Notes: generated from the letters alone by a model not told the origin. A stretch of DNA of 64,000 nucleotides from Micromonospora mirobrigensis (GCF_900091555.1 NZ_FMCX01000001.1:248001-312000), one strand, 5' to 3'; positions 13,745 through 22,713 are shown, counted from the first letter of the stretch. Numbers and translations are program-made.

Positions 13745-14650
13745 ATGAGCAAGGTCGACAGACGGCACTTCGTTCGGCTCTCCGGGGCGGCCGGCGCCGG
13801 ACTCCTGGGCCTGATGGGGGCGGGCCGGGCACTGGCCGACGGCGGGCCGGACGACGGCGGGCCAGCCCCCGACGTTCCACCGCCGGACCTCGGCGCCCCC
13901 GGCGGTCCACCGTCCTGCCCGACCCCCTCCGGGCTGTGCGGCAATCCGAGCGACAGCGGAGCCGGGAACGAACTGTGGGAGCGGGTGCAGGTCTGCACGG
14001 GCGCCAGGCCCTCACCGCCGTTCGTCGACTGCCTGACGATGACCTCCACCTACGTCGTGTTGCGCGGCGCTCCCACCAACACCCACAACTACCTGCTGCT
14101 CCCCACCTGCCGGGTCAAGGGCATCGAGTGCCCGTGGATCGCCACCACGGCCGCGCCGAACTACTGGCTGGACGCGTGGAACAACGCTCAGGCAGGGCAA
14201 CCGGGACATGTGGTGTACCCGACCATCGGCCTGGGGATCAACTCGGTCGCCGCCCGGCAGCAGGACCAGCTCCACATCCACCTGGCCGGCATCCACTCGG
14301 GCATCCAGACGCAGCTCAACCAGTACGACAGCACGATCACCAACAACCCGTCCCGATGGCGCAACCAGTTCGTCCCGATCCTGGGCGTGTCGGCCTCGCC
14401 GGCGGTCTCCCCCTACCGGACGTACCGGGTGCTGCGCGTCGCGACCCTCAACATGAACCTCTTCACGCTCCTGCGCGACCAGGTGGTGCGGCCGACCGGG
14501 GCGGCGATGGGTGACCAGATCCTGGCGGTGACCCCCCGGCTGGTCGGTAGCGGCGGGTTCTACGTCCTGAACAGCCAGCTCGCCCTGCCGAACCCGGCCG
14601 GCCTGCCCATCGGCACGGCCACTGTCGACTTCCTGCTCGCGTACGCGTGA
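13745..14650 (+). CDS. Tat-exported CDP-diacylglycerol diphosphatase-like protein (Cdh family)
   Basis: The 301-residue product begins with a Tat signal, VDRRHFVRLSG plus a hydrophobic core and a likely AxA-type cleavage near residue 31, followed by a Gly/Pro-rich spacer. The mature part resembles enterobacterial Cdh: HNYLLLPTCRVKGIECP, an LGINSVAARQQDQLHIH segment with the HIT-like HxH (His177, His179), and a late LNSQLALPNPAG. Cdh hydrolyses CDP-diacylglycerol to phosphatidate and CMP. Export makes a cell-envelope or extracellular phosphodiester substrate more likely. It is followed after 31 bases by an amidase. The start is chosen for the Tat motif; no strong ribosome-binding site is visible. 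Confidence 0.82.
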   Translation: MSKVDRRHFVRLSGAAGAGLLGLMGAGRALADGGPDDGGPAPDVPPPDLGAPGGPPSCPTPSGLCGNPSDSGAGNELWERVQVCTGARPSPPFVDCLTMTSTYVVLRGAPTNTHNYLLLPTCRVKGIECPWIATTAAPNYWLDAWNNAQAGQPGHVVYPTIGLGINSVAARQQDQLHIHLAGIHSGIQTQLNQYDSTITNNPSRWRNQFVPILGVSASPAVSPYRTYRVLRVATLNMNLFTLLRDQVVRPTGAAMGDQILAVTPRLVGSGGFYVLNSQLALPNPAGLPIGTATVDFLLAYA

Positions 14651-14681
14651 CCGGCCCGATCCGCTCGGACGGAGGTTCCCG

Positions 14682-16142
14682 GTGACGAACGCGAGCAGGG
14701 CCGCCGGCGAGGCCGAGGAGCTGTGCTGGAAGCCCGCGGTGGAGCTGTCGGCGATGGTACGGGCCAGGGACGTGTCGCCCAGCGAGATCGCCGAGGCGTT
14801 CATCGACCGCATCGACCGGGTCGACCCCGACCTCAACGCGTTCGTGCACCACGATCCGGAGCAGATCAGGTCGGACGCGAGGCAGCTCACCGACGCGGTC
14901 GCCCGGGGCGAGCAGCTCGGCCCGCTGCACGGCGTGCCGTACGCGATCAAGCTGCTGACGTCGATGAAGGGACTGCCGTACAACTCGGGCATGCCGCCCT
15001 TCCGCGACCGGGTGGGCGAGGTCGACGCCGCGGTGGTCACCCGGATGCGGCAGGCGGGCGGACTGTTCCTCGGCAAGACCAACGCGCCGGAGGGCGGCTA
15101 CTACGGCGGGACGGACAACCACCTGTACGGTCCGACCCACAACGCGTGGCGACAGGGCCTGTCGCCGGGCGGGTCCAGCGGCGGTTCCGCGGCGGCGGTG
15201 GCGTCGGGGCTCACCCCGATCGCCGAGGGCGCCGACGGCGCCGGGTCGGTACGGATCCCGTCGGCCTTCAACGGGGTGGTCGGGTTCAAGCCGTCCCTCG
15301 GCCGGGCGCCGCAGACGTTGCTGCCGTCGAGATACGCCACCTGGTGCTTCCACGGGCCGATCGCCCGGACGGTCACCGATGCCGCTCTCATGCTGGACGT
15401 CATCGCCGGCGAGGACGCCAGCGACCCGCTGTCCCTGCCCGACCGCCCGGGCCGGTTCGTGGACGCCCTCGATCGACCGATCGAGGGGCTGCGGGTGGCC
15501 TGGTCCCCCGACCTCGGCTACGCCGACGTCGATCCGGAGATCGTCGCGGTCTGCGAGCGCGCGGTGCGGGCGTTCACCGACCTCGGCGCCGTCGTCGAGG
15601 AGGCCGACCCGGGTTGGGCGGACCCGGAGCAGGCCATGTGGGAGAGCGTCTGGGTGCCCGGGTTCGCGTGCGAGGTCGACCTGGCCGACTGGGAGTCGCT
15701 CCACGGCCAGGTCGACGACGGTTTCATCGAACTCATGCGGCAGGCCGGGGAGCTGCCGGTCGCGCAGTTCGGTCGCGCCGACGCCGCGCGCGGCCTCATG
15801 TGGGACCAGTACGCCACGTTCATGCGGCGCTTCGACGTCCTGCTCAGCCCGACGCTGGCGCGGCTGCCCTTCCCGGTAGGGCAGTTCTGCCCCGACGACC
15901 TGCTGGGGCAGTCACTGCAACGCCGCATCCTCGGCTGGCTGCTGACCTACCCGTACAACATGCTCGCCACCCCCGCCATCACGGTGCCGGCCGGGTTCAC
16001 CGGATCGGGCCTGCCGGTGGGGCTCCAGATCGGCGGCGGCCTACACGCCGACGCGCTCGTCCTCAACGTGGCCGCGCAGTTCGAGCGGGCGCGGCCGTGG
16101 CACGACAGGCGCCCGGCCCGCGACGGCGCCGCCGGCAGCTGA
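14682..16142 (+). CDS. amidase-signature family amidase
   Basis: The 486-residue protein has the amidase-signature triad: Lys in VPYAIKLLTS, the cis-Ser in PGGSSGGSAAA, and the nucleophile in DGAGSVRIP. It is close to GatA in fold but has no GatB/GatC partner here and differs in its C-terminal half. It is more likely a small-molecule amide hydrolase. The GTG start has GGAGG seven bases upstream. It follows the Cdh-like gene by 31 bases and forms an operon with it. The pair is inserted, on the other strand, between the cysteine desulfurase and mnmA. Confidence 0.92.
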   Translation: MTNASRAAGEAEELCWKPAVELSAMVRARDVSPSEIAEAFIDRIDRVDPDLNAFVHHDPEQIRSDARQLTDAVARGEQLGPLHGVPYAIKLLTSMKGLPYNSGMPPFRDRVGEVDAAVVTRMRQAGGLFLGKTNAPEGGYYGGTDNHLYGPTHNAWRQGLSPGGSSGGSAAAVASGLTPIAEGADGAGSVRIPSAFNGVVGFKPSLGRAPQTLLPSRYATWCFHGPIARTVTDAALMLDVIAGEDASDPLSLPDRPGRFVDALDRPIEGLRVAWSPDLGYADVDPEIVAVCERAVRAFTDLGAVVEEADPGWADPEQAMWESVWVPGFACEVDLADWESLHGQVDDGFIELMRQAGELPVAQFGRADAARGLMWDQYATFMRRFDVLLSPTLARLPFPVGQFCPDDLLGQSLQRRILGWLLTYPYNMLATPAITVPAGFTGSGLPVGLQIGGGLHADALVLNVAAQFERARPWHDRRPARDGAAGS

Positions 16143-16179
16143 GCCGGGTCGCCGATCGGAGCGGGCGCGGCAGGTCGGC

Positions 16180-17355
16180 CTAGCGGGGGGTACGCAGGGC
16201 GGCGGCGCGGCGGGCCCGGTCGACCGCGGCCGGGAGGGCGGCGATGAGGGCGTCCACGTCGGCGGGGGTGCTGGTGTGGCCGAGCGAGAAGCGCAGCGAC
16301 GAGCGGGCCCGGTCGTCGTCGGCGGCCATGGCCAGCAGCACGTGCGACGGCTGGGCCACCCCGGCCGAGCAGGCCGAGCCGGTGGAGCAGGCGATCCCCT
16401 GGGCGTCGAGCAGGAGCAGCAGCGCGTCCCCCTCGCAACCGGGGAAGGAGAAGTGGGCGTTACCGGGCAGCCGGTCGACCGGGTCGCCGTTGAAGACCAC
16501 CTCGGGCACCGCCTCCCGGACCCGGCGCACCAGGTCGTCGCGGAGGGCGGCCACCCGGGCGGAGTATTCCTGTTGGCCCTTGACCACCGCCTCCACCGCC
16601 ACGGCGAAGGCCACGATGCCGGCGGTGTCCAGCGTGCCGGAGCGGACGTCGCGCTCCTGGCCGCCGCCGTGCAGCAGCGGTGTGGCCGCCACCTCCCGAC
16701 CGAGCAGCAGCGCGCCGACGCCGGTCGGCCCGCCGAGCTTGTGCCCGGTGACGGTGAGCGCCGACACGCCGCTGGCGGCGAAGTCGACCGGGACCTGACC
16801 GACGGCCTGGATCGCGTCGGTGTGGAACGGCACCCCGTGCTCGGCGGCGACCGCCGCCAGCGCGGTGACCGGTTGCACCGTGCCGACCTCGTTGTTCGCC
16901 CACATCGCGGTGACCACCGCCACGTCGTCGCGGTGCGCGGCGAGCTCCGCCCGCAGCGCCTCCGGGTCGAGCCGGCCGGCGGCGTCCACCGGCAGCCAGC
17001 CCACCTCGGCGCCCTCGTGGCCGACCAGCCAGTCCACCGCGTCGAGGACGGCGTGGTGCTCGACGGCGCTGGAGACCACCCGCCGCCGGCCCGGGTCGGC
17101 GCTCCGCCGGGCCCAGAAGATGCCCTTGACGGCGAGGTTGTCGCTCTCCGTGCCACCGCCGGTGAAGATCACCTCGGAGGGGCGGGCGCCCAGCGCGGCG
17201 GCCACCCGCTCGCGGGACTCCTCCACCCGCCGGCGGGCCCGCCGGCCGGCCGCGTGCAGGGACGACGCGTTGCCGACCTCGCGCGACGTGGCGACGTACG
17301 CCTCCAGTGCCTCGTCGAGCATCGGAGTCGTCGCCGCGTGATCCAGGTATGCCAT
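16180..17355 (-). CDS. cysteine desulfurase (IscS/NifS class V aminotransferase fold)
   Basis: The enzyme removes sulfur from cysteine as an enzyme-bound persulfide, for tRNA thiolation and probably Fe-S assembly. The 391-residue product starts [11 protein letters not shown] and has the PLP lysine Lys206 in [10 protein letters not shown], the His-Asp motif FHTDAIQ, and the persulfide Cys329 in STGSACSAG. It is the natural sulfur donor for MnmA downstream on the same strand, and mycobacterial homologues of the two genes are adjacent. Its stop faces the amidase stop, leaving only 37 bases between them. Confidence 0.95.
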   Translation of the reverse strand: MAYLDHAATTPMLDEALEAYVATSREVGNASSLHAAGRRARRRVEESRERVAAALGARPSEVIFTGGGTESDNLAVKGIFWARRSADPGRRRVVSSAVEHHAVLDAVDWLVGHEGAEVGWLPVDAAGRLDPEALRAELAAHRDDVAVVTAMWANNEVGTVQPVTALAAVAAEHGVPFHTDAIQAVGQVPVDFAASGVSALTVTGHKLGGPTGVGALLLGREVAATPLLHGGGQERDVRSGTLDTAGIVAFAVAVEAVVKGQQEYSARVAALRDDLVRRVREAVPEVVFNGDPVDRLPGNAHFSFPGCEGDALLLLLDAQGIACSTGSACSAGVAQPSHVLLAMAADDDRARSSLRFSLGHTSTPADVDALIAALPAAVDRARRAAALRTPR

Positions 17356-17382
17356 CAGGGTTCAGCGTACTGACCGGGGCGG

Positions 17383-17421
17383 GACCCCCCGGACGCCGGA
17401 GGGCATCCGCGTCCGGGGGTC
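17383..17421 (-). terminator. hairpin terminator after the sortase gene
   Basis: A 13-bp stem (GACCCCCGGACGC paired with GCGTCCGGGGGTC, with one bulged C in the left arm) and an 11-base loop lie between the sortase stop and the cysteine desulfurase start. It would end DUF4397-sortase transcripts. Confidence 0.65.
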
Positions 17422-17434
17422 ACCTCGGGGCGGC

Positions 17435-18118
17435 TCAGGCCGGCACCGCCGTCACCACGATGTTGTCGCGGTAGTGCCGGGTGGCCGGGTCGAACGGGCC
17501 ACCACAGGTGATCAGGGTGATCCGCGGTTTGCCGTCCCGGGCGAAGTACTTGTCCAACGGGATCTTGGACTTGACGTACTCCTCCCGGGCCACCACCCGG
17601 TACGCCCGCGGCTTCCCGTCGGCGCCGGTGGCGGTGAGGGTGTCCCCGCGGTCCAGCTCACGGAGCCGGAAGAACGCCCCCTTGCCCTGGTCGGCGCTGT
17701 CCACGTGCCCGGCGATCACCACCGAGCCGGCGTCGGCCTCCAGCCCGGGGCCGTACCGGTACCAGCCGATGACGTCGACGCTGGGCGGCACCTCGAACTC
17801 GTTGGTCCGCGGGTTGACCCCGACCGGCCGGACCGTGGCCGTGACACCGATCGCCGGGATGGCGAGCCGGGTCGGTGGGACGGTGTCACCGCCCGAGGGC
17901 AGGGTGCCCTCGCTGACCGGCACGGACGACGTCCCCGCACCGGACGTCGTCGCGGAGGCGCTGGGCGCCGGCGTGCCGGTGGCGCTGGCCAGGGCGGTCA
18001 CCTCGTCGGCGCCCACGTTCTCCGCCGGGCCCGACCCGCAGGCCACGACGGTCGCCACGGTCAGCGCGGCGGCGCCGGCGGCCATCGCCGCCAGCGCCCC
18101 GCGGTTGCGCATCGTCAC
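17435..18118 (-). CDS. class F-type sortase (extracytoplasmic transpeptidase)
   Basis: The 227-residue protein has an N-terminal signal or membrane anchor ending near a Cys (TVVACGSG, a possible lipobox), a Ser/Thr/Ala-rich spacer, and a sortase domain. The catalytic His is in VVIAGHVDS, the Cys in LITCGGPFD, and the Arg in DPATRHYRDN. Sortases join secreted proteins to the cell wall or to each other. The start GTG at 18118 overlaps the DUF4397 stop by four bases (GTGA); the ATG at 18112 is an alternative. Coupling to the DUF4397 gene suggests the two act together, but that protein shows no LPXTG-like signal. Confidence 0.87.
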   Translation of the reverse strand: MTMRNRGALAAMAAGAAALTVATVVACGSGPAENVGADEVTALASATGTPAPSASATTSGAGTSSVPVSEGTLPSGGDTVPPTRLAIPAIGVTATVRPVGVNPRTNEFEVPPSVDVIGWYRYGPGLEADAGSVVIAGHVDSADQGKGAFFRLRELDRGDTLTATGADGKPRAYRVVAREEYVKSKIPLDKYFARDGKPRITLITCGGPFDPATRHYRDNIVVTAVPA

Positions 18119-18945
18119 TTGCGTCCGGTGCGGGCGGTGGCCACCCGCGCCCCGCCGCCGACCAGCAGCAGCACGCCGGCGCCGGCCAGCGCGTACCACC
18201 AGGCGTCCACACCGGTGCCGGCCTGGCCGCCGGTGCCGCTCGGCACGCCGTGCGGGGCCGAGTGCAGGCCGGTGATGGTCTGCGCGACGACGCCCAGGTT
18301 CTTGTCCTTGGCGGAGCCGATCGCGTAGACGATGGTGGCGGTGCCCTCCTTCAGGTCGAGGTCGGCCGGGCCGATCGCGACGGTGTCGGTGCCGGCGAGC
18401 ACCACGTCCGCCTTGACCATGCCGGCGTCGACGTCGGCCTTGGCCTCCTTCGGGTTGGTGAGGTTCTCGAAGACGGGCTTGCCGCCGGCCCGCACGTCCA
18501 CCGCCGGGGCGGCGGCGGTGTGCCGGACGATCAGCCGGGCCTTGCCCGCGCCGACCTTGCTGGTGTCGTTGACGAACGGGGTGATCTCCGGCTTGCCGTC
18601 CGCGCTCAGGTGGGCGGCGAGGCTGATGTTCGCCCCGCCCGGCACCTCGGCGTCGTCGACCTTGAGGATCGCCTTGTCGATCGCCTCGCCCGGCTTGGTC
18701 AGCGCGATGTCGTACTCGCCCTCGGGGAGGGTCAGCGGGCCGGCCACCGTGCCGGGCTTGAAGTTGTTCAGCGTCTTCTTGCCGTTGACGTAGACGTCGA
18801 CCGGGGTGTCCGGGATGCCGTGCACGACGGAGACCTTGGACGAGGCGGCGAAGGCGGGAGTGGCGGTGGCCGCGGCGACACCGGCGAAGGTGAGCGCGGC
18901 GGCCGCGCCACCCGCGGCGACCCGACGGAAGTTGGTGAGCTGCAT
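18115..18945 (-). CDS. secreted, C-terminally membrane-anchored DUF4397 protein
   Basis: The 276-residue product has a Sec signal peptide ending near AFA-ASS (residues 1-34), two DUF4397-type beta domains (VSVVHGIPDTPVDVYVNGK and ARLIVRHTAAAPAVDVRAGG), a Gly-rich spacer, a C-terminal membrane helix (about 246-265) and a basic tail RTGRK. That is the outline of a sortase substrate, but no LPXTG or LAXTG pentapeptide precedes the helix. AGGAGG lies upstream of the ATG. The gene is divergent from an ECF sigma gene and coupled to the sortase gene. Confidence 0.88.
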   Translation of the reverse strand: MQLTNFRRVAAGGAAAALTFAGVAAATATPAFAASSKVSVVHGIPDTPVDVYVNGKKTLNNFKPGTVAGPLTLPEGEYDIALTKPGEAIDKAILKVDDAEVPGGANISLAAHLSADGKPEITPFVNDTSKVGAGKARLIVRHTAAAPAVDVRAGGKPVFENLTNPKEAKADVDAGMVKADVVLAGTDTVAIGPADLDLKEGTATIVYAIGSAKDKNLGVVAQTITGLHSAPHGVPSGTGGQAGTGVDAWWYALAGAGVLLLVGGGARVATARTGRK

Positions 18946-19140
18946 GTGTGCCTCCTGGTGATAACTGCTGATTCGTCAGGCCTGGCTTGCAGAACGGGTT
19001 ACGCCGGCTCGTGGACCCTCGGATGCGCCCCGGACGGATTTCTTTTTCTTTTCTTCGACCGCATCCGGATCGGGGTCCGGCGACGAAGAGCAGGGTGAGC
19101 AACGTGTCGACACGGTGGGCGGGGAAGAGGGGCGGGGGCT

Positions 19141-19794
19141 GTGAGCGTTACAGTCGGGCATGCCCCACGGAAGGCGAGCCGCCCGGTGACGGCGGTACGG
19201 CAGGAACCTGATCCGCCGCCGACGGACGACGATCTGGCCCAGCGGTTCCGGGCCGGCGACGAAACGGCGCTGCGCGAGGCGTACGACCGGTACGGCCGCG
19301 CGGTGCTCCACCTGGCCACCAGCACACTTGTCAACCGCAGCGACGCGGAGGACGTCACCCAGGCCACCTTCGTGGCGGCCTGGCTCGGGCGGGACACCTT
19401 CGATCCCGACAAGGGATCCCTGATCGGGTGGCTGCTCGGGATCGGCCGGCGCAAGGTGATCGACCGGATCCGCGCCTCGGCCCGGGAGACCCGGGTGGTG
19501 GAGACGGTCCGGCAGCTGCCCGAGCCGGTCTCCACGGGCCCGGACCCGGACGCCGTGGTCGACCGCCTGGTGGTCGCCGACGAGCTGGCCCGGCTCCCGG
19601 AGGACCAACGCCGGATGCTGGAGCTGGCCTTCTACGACGACCTGACACACCAACAGATATCGGCCGTGACCGGGGTGCCGCTGGGCACCGTGAAGAGTCA
19701 CATCCGGCGCGGCATGGCGAGCTTGAAACGCAGATGGGAGGTGGACGGTGCAGCACCTGGACCACGAGCGGCTGGTCTTTCTGGCGCTCGGTGA
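19141..19794 (+). CDS. ECF sigma-70 family RNA polymerase sigma factor
   Basis: The 217-residue protein has region 2 (LREAYDRYGRAVLHLATSTL, then DAEDVTQATFVAAW) and region 4 (LPEDQRRMLELAFYDDLTHQQISAVTGVPLGTVKSHIRRG). The order and the overlapping anti-sigma gene resemble SigK/SigL-type ECF systems. The GTG at 19141 is supported only by a weak upstream G-rich tract. It is transcribed away from the DUF4397-sortase pair, which is the obvious candidate regulon. No promoter consensus could be confirmed by eye in the 195-base divergent gap. Confidence 0.9.
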   Translation: MSVTVGHAPRKASRPVTAVRQEPDPPPTDDDLAQRFRAGDETALREAYDRYGRAVLHLATSTLVNRSDAEDVTQATFVAAWLGRDTFDPDKGSLIGWLLGIGRRKVIDRIRASARETRVVETVRQLPEPVSTGPDPDAVVDRLVVADELARLPEDQRRMLELAFYDDLTHQQISAVTGVPLGTVKSHIRRGMASLKRRWEVDGAAPGPRAAGLSGAR

Positions 19795-20692
19795 GAGCGA
19801 CGCGGACCACGGCGAGACCGGCCACCTGGACACCTGCGCGCAGTGCCGCGACGAGCTGGCGGGCCTGCGGCACGTCGCCGGCCTGGGCGCCGACACCCAG
19901 GGCCTGGCCGACCTGCCCGACCCGCCGGAGCACCTCTGGCGCAACATCGTCGCGGAGATCGAGGCCGCGGGGAGCCTGCCGTCGCTGACCGAGGCGCGCC
20001 GGTCCCCGGAGTCCCTCGACGGCACCATCGACCCGACCGGCACGGCGGGCTCGAACGGCCTCACCGGCACGGCCGGGATCACCGGGACGGCCGGCACCGT
20101 CGGCACGACCCGGCCCGGGACGGCCGGCGCCGACGAGCCCACCGGCGGCGGGATCGGCCTGGGCACCAGGCCGGGCACGCACCCGTCGGCCAGCCCGCTG
20201 CGGGCCCCCGGTTCCGCGCGGCGGTCCCGCCGGTCGCGGCGCCGGCCCGCCTGGGCGACGACCGCGCTGACCTCGGTGGCCGCCGCGGCGATCGCGATCG
20301 CCGGCACGGTCGCCGTGCTCGACGGCTCCCGCCCGACCCCGCAGCCGACGTCACGGCAGGACGTGGTGGCCAGCGCCCCGCTGGCCGCGTTCGGCACGAC
20401 GCCCAGGGACGCCAACGGTGACGCCCGGATCCTCACCGACGGCCGGCTGCACCTGCACGTGGCGAATCTCCCGGCCGTTCCGGGGTATTACCAGGTCTGG
20501 CTGATCAACCCGAAGAACATGGAGATGTTCCCGGTCGGCGTGCTGCACAACCGCTCCGACGACGCCCTGCTCCCGTTACCACCGAACGTCGATCTTCAGG
20601 CATACTCAGTTGTCGACGTCTCCGCCGAGCAGTACGACAACAAGCCCGCCCACTCCGGCGACAGTTTGCTGAGGGGCACCCTGACGGGCTGA
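19748..20692 (+). CDS. zinc-binding RskA-like anti-sigma factor
   Basis: The 314-residue product starts within the sigma gene (47-base overlap). It has a ZAS-type zinc motif (His26, Cys30, Cys33 in GHLDTCAQC), a Gly/Thr/Ala-rich linker (about residues 98-150), a membrane helix (about 176-196) and an external RskA-like domain containing [19 protein letters not shown]. It would hold the sigma factor at the membrane until an external signal triggers proteolysis. The repeated GTAG-like linker is unusual. The stop codon forms part of the terminator stem at 20690. Confidence 0.9.
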   Translation: MQHLDHERLVFLALGESDADHGETGHLDTCAQCRDELAGLRHVAGLGADTQGLADLPDPPEHLWRNIVAEIEAAGSLPSLTEARRSPESLDGTIDPTGTAGSNGLTGTAGITGTAGTVGTTRPGTAGADEPTGGGIGLGTRPGTHPSASPLRAPGSARRSRRSRRRPAWATTALTSVAAAAIAIAGTVAVLDGSRPTPQPTSRQDVVASAPLAAFGTTPRDANGDARILTDGRLHLHVANLPAVPGYYQVWLINPKNMEMFPVGVLHNRSDDALLPLPPNVDLQAYSVVDVSAEQYDNKPAHSGDSLLRGTLTG

Positions 20693-20728
20693 TCGGCGGG
20701 CCGGCTCAGCTCCCCGGCCCGCCGATCA
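20690..20728 (+). terminator. hairpin terminator overlapping the anti-sigma stop codon
   Basis: A perfect 15-bp stem (20690-20704 with 20714-20728) and a 9-base loop begin at the TGA of the anti-sigma gene. Confidence 0.75.
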
Positions 20729-20757
20729 GCTCCCTTCGCACCCGCAACGTGCGAGCA

Positions 20758-20801
20758 ACGACAGAGCCGCCGCCCGGATCACCGGACGGCGGCTCTGTCG
20801 T
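20758..20801. terminator. second hairpin between convergent genes
   Basis: A perfect 15-bp stem (ACGACAGAGCCGCCG at 20758-20772 with its complement at 20787-20801) and a 14-base loop lie between the anti-sigma gene and etfA. It may act on both strands; in plus orientation TGTTCGT follows. Confidence 0.7.
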
Positions 20802-20808
20802 GTTCGTC

Positions 20809-20834
20809 GGGGCGTCGCCGCGCGGCGACGCCCC
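20809..20834 (-). terminator. third hairpin, next to the etfA stop
   Basis: A perfect 26-base palindrome (GGGGCGTCGCCGC then its complement) ends 10 bases beyond the etfA stop codon and would terminate etfBA transcripts. Confidence 0.65.
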
Positions 20835-20843
20835 GACGCGGGC

Positions 20844-21803
20844 TCACTTGCGCTTGCGGATCTCCTCGGCGGCCTGCGGGACGATCTTGAACAGGTCGCC
20901 CACCACGCCGAAGTCGGCCAGCTCGAAGATCGGCGCCTCGCCGTCCTTGTTCACGGCGACGATCGTCTTCGAGGTCTGCATGCCGGCCCGGTGCTGGATC
21001 GCGCCGGAGATGCCCAGCGCCACGTAGAGCTGCGGGGAGACGGTCTTGCCGGTCTGGCCCACCTGGAACTGGTGCGGGTAGTAGCCGGAGTCGACCGCCG
21101 CGCGGGACGCGCCGACGGCGCCACCGAGCAGGTCGGCGATCTCCTCGACCAGCTTGAAGTTGTCGGCGTTGCCGACACCGCGACCGCCGGAGACGACGAT
21201 CCCGGCCTCGGTGAGCTCGGGGCGGGAGCCCTTCTGCTCGGCGACCCGGTCGACGACCTTGGCCAGCTTGTCGGTGTCGGTGACCGACACGGTGAGCTGC
21301 TCCACCGCCGGGGTGGCGGCGGCCGGGGTCGGGTTGACCGAGTTGGGCCGGACGGTGACCAGCGGCAGGCCCTTGGTGACCTTGGACTTGACGATGGTGG
21401 AGCCGGCGAAGGCCACCTGGGTGGCGGTGCCGTCGGCGGCCAGGCCGACGATGTCGGTCAGGATGCCGTTGTCCAGCTTGACCGCGAGGCGGGCGGCGAT
21501 CTCCTTGCCCTCCTGGGCGGAGGCCAGCAGCACGGCGGCCGGCTGCACCCGCTTGACCAGCTCGGCCAGCACGGTGGCCTTCGGGGCCACCAGGTAGCCG
21601 TCGATCTCCTCGCTCTCGGCGGCGTAGATCTTCTCCGCGCCGTACTCGCCCAGCTTGGCGCTCAGCGCCTCGGCGGCGCCGGGGCCACCGAGCACGACCG
21701 CGCTCGGCGTGCCCAGCTCGCGGGCGAGGGTGAGCATCTCCAGGGTGACCTTCTTGACGCCGAATTCCCGGGTGGCTTCGACGACGACGAGAACCTCAGA
21801 CAT
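20844..21803 (-). CDS. etfA: electron transfer flavoprotein alpha subunit
   Basis: EtfA binds FAD and, with EtfB, passes electrons from acyl-CoA dehydrogenases to the respiratory chain. The 319-residue product starts [18 protein letters not shown] and has the C-terminal FAD-binding region with [46 protein letters not shown] (an interrupted match to the family signature) and [18 protein letters not shown]. The ATG at 21803 has GAGAGG eight bases upstream. It lies 11 bases after etfB, so they form one operon. The order etfB-etfA upstream of a cysteine desulfurase matches mycobacterial gene order. Confidence 0.97.
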   Translation of the reverse strand: MSEVLVVVEATREFGVKKVTLEMLTLARELGTPSAVVLGGPGAAEALSAKLGEYGAEKIYAAESEEIDGYLVAPKATVLAELVKRVQPAAVLLASAQEGKEIAARLAVKLDNGILTDIVGLAADGTATQVAFAGSTIVKSKVTKGLPLVTVRPNSVNPTPAAATPAVEQLTVSVTDTDKLAKVVDRVAEQKGSRPELTEAGIVVSGGRGVGNADNFKLVEEIADLLGGAVGASRAAVDSGYYPHQFQVGQTGKTVSPQLYVALGISGAIQHRAGMQTSKTIVAVNKDGEAPIFELADFGVVGDLFKIVPQAAEEIRKRK

Positions 21804-21814
21804 GTCCAGACCTC

Positions 21815-22594
21815 TCACACGAACTTCTCGGTGGCGAGGAACTCGACCAGCTTGACGCCGCCCTCGCCCTCGTCGGTGATCTTGGCGCCGCCGGAGCGCG
21901 GCGGGCGCTTGGTGTGCTCCAGCACGGCGCTGGTCGCGCCGTCGAGGCCCACCTCGGTCGGGGCGACGCCCAGGTCACCCAGGGAGAGCGTCTGCACCGG
22001 CTTCTTCTTGGCGGCCATGATGCCCTTGAAGGACGGGTAGCGCGGCTCGTTGATGGTGTCCCAGACGGAGACCACGGCCGGGGTCGAGGCGGTGACCACC
22101 TCGTAGCCCTCCTCGGTCTGCCGCTCGACGGTCAGCGTGGAGCCGTCGACGGTGAGCTTGCGCGCGCCGGTCAGGGCGGCCACGCCCAGCCGCTCGGCGA
22201 TCATGTGCGGCATGACCTGGACCCGGCCGTCGGTCGACTCGGCGCCACAGATCACCAGGTCGGCGTTGAGCTGACCGAGGGCGGCGGCGAGCACCTTCGA
22301 GGTGGCCACGGCGCACGACCCGTGCAGGGCGTCGTCGACGACGTGCACGGCCTTGTCCGGGCCCATCGAGAGCGCCTTGCGGATCGACTCGGTCGCCCGG
22401 TCCGGACCCATGGTCAGGACGGTGACCTCGCCGCCGTGCGCCTCCTTGATCTTCAACGCCTCTTCGATGGCGTACTCGTCCATCTCGTTGATGACGTTGT
22501 TCGCCGAACCGCGGTCGACGGTGTTGTCGTCAGAACGCAGGTTGCGGTCCGCGCCCGAATCGGGCACCTGCTTGACGAGTACGACGATGTTCAT
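21815..22594 (-). CDS. etfB: electron transfer flavoprotein beta subunit
   Basis: EtfB binds AMP and contributes to the FAD site of the ETF heterodimer. The 259-residue product starts MNIVVLVKQVPDSGADRNL and contains NEMDEYAIEEALKIKE, the nucleotide-loop region LVICGAESTDGRVQVMPHMIAE, and the recognition-loop-like VWDTINEPRYPSFKGIM. AGGAGGGT lies 13 bases before the ATG. The upstream region holds two operator-like palindromes (22662-22679 and 22717-22730), so the operon is probably regulated with fatty-acid or amino-acid catabolism. Confidence 0.97.
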   Translation of the reverse strand: MNIVVLVKQVPDSGADRNLRSDDNTVDRGSANNVINEMDEYAIEEALKIKEAHGGEVTVLTMGPDRATESIRKALSMGPDKAVHVVDDALHGSCAVATSKVLAAALGQLNADLVICGAESTDGRVQVMPHMIAERLGVAALTGARKLTVDGSTLTVERQTEEGYEVVTASTPAVVSVWDTINEPRYPSFKGIMAAKKKPVQTLSLGDLGVAPTEVGLDGATSAVLEHTKRPPRSGGAKITDEGEGGVKLVEFLATEKFV

Positions 22595-22661
22595 CGCGCT
22601 TCGACGACCCTCCTGTTTGGTGTAGCGATCACTCGCCCGGTCACGGGCGCAGCCTCCCGCG

Positions 22662-22679
22662 TGACTGAACGCTCGGTCA
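22662..22679 (-). promoter_or_regulatory. TetR-type operator candidate upstream of etfBA
   Basis: TGACTGAACGCTCGGTCA is an imperfect palindrome (7 of 9 positions match between half-sites TGACTGAAC and TGACCGAGC). It lies 68 bases upstream of the etfB start. TetR-family repressors of fatty-acid catabolism often use TGAC/GTCA half-sites of this kind; the assignment is inferred. Confidence 0.5.
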
Positions 22680-22713
22680 ACCGCGGGCTGCTGTGCAGTT
22701 GCCCACGAGGGCA

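Noticed and set aside
14682..16142. A second gatA
   Set aside because: It has the amidase triad but no GatB/GatC partner, and its C-terminal half differs from the true GatA at 2495-3970.
18946..19140. ECF-type -35/-10 promoter (AACCC-like) between DUF4397 and the sigma gene
   Set aside because: A GTAACCC stretch exists on the minus strand but no matching -10 at the right distance could be defended.
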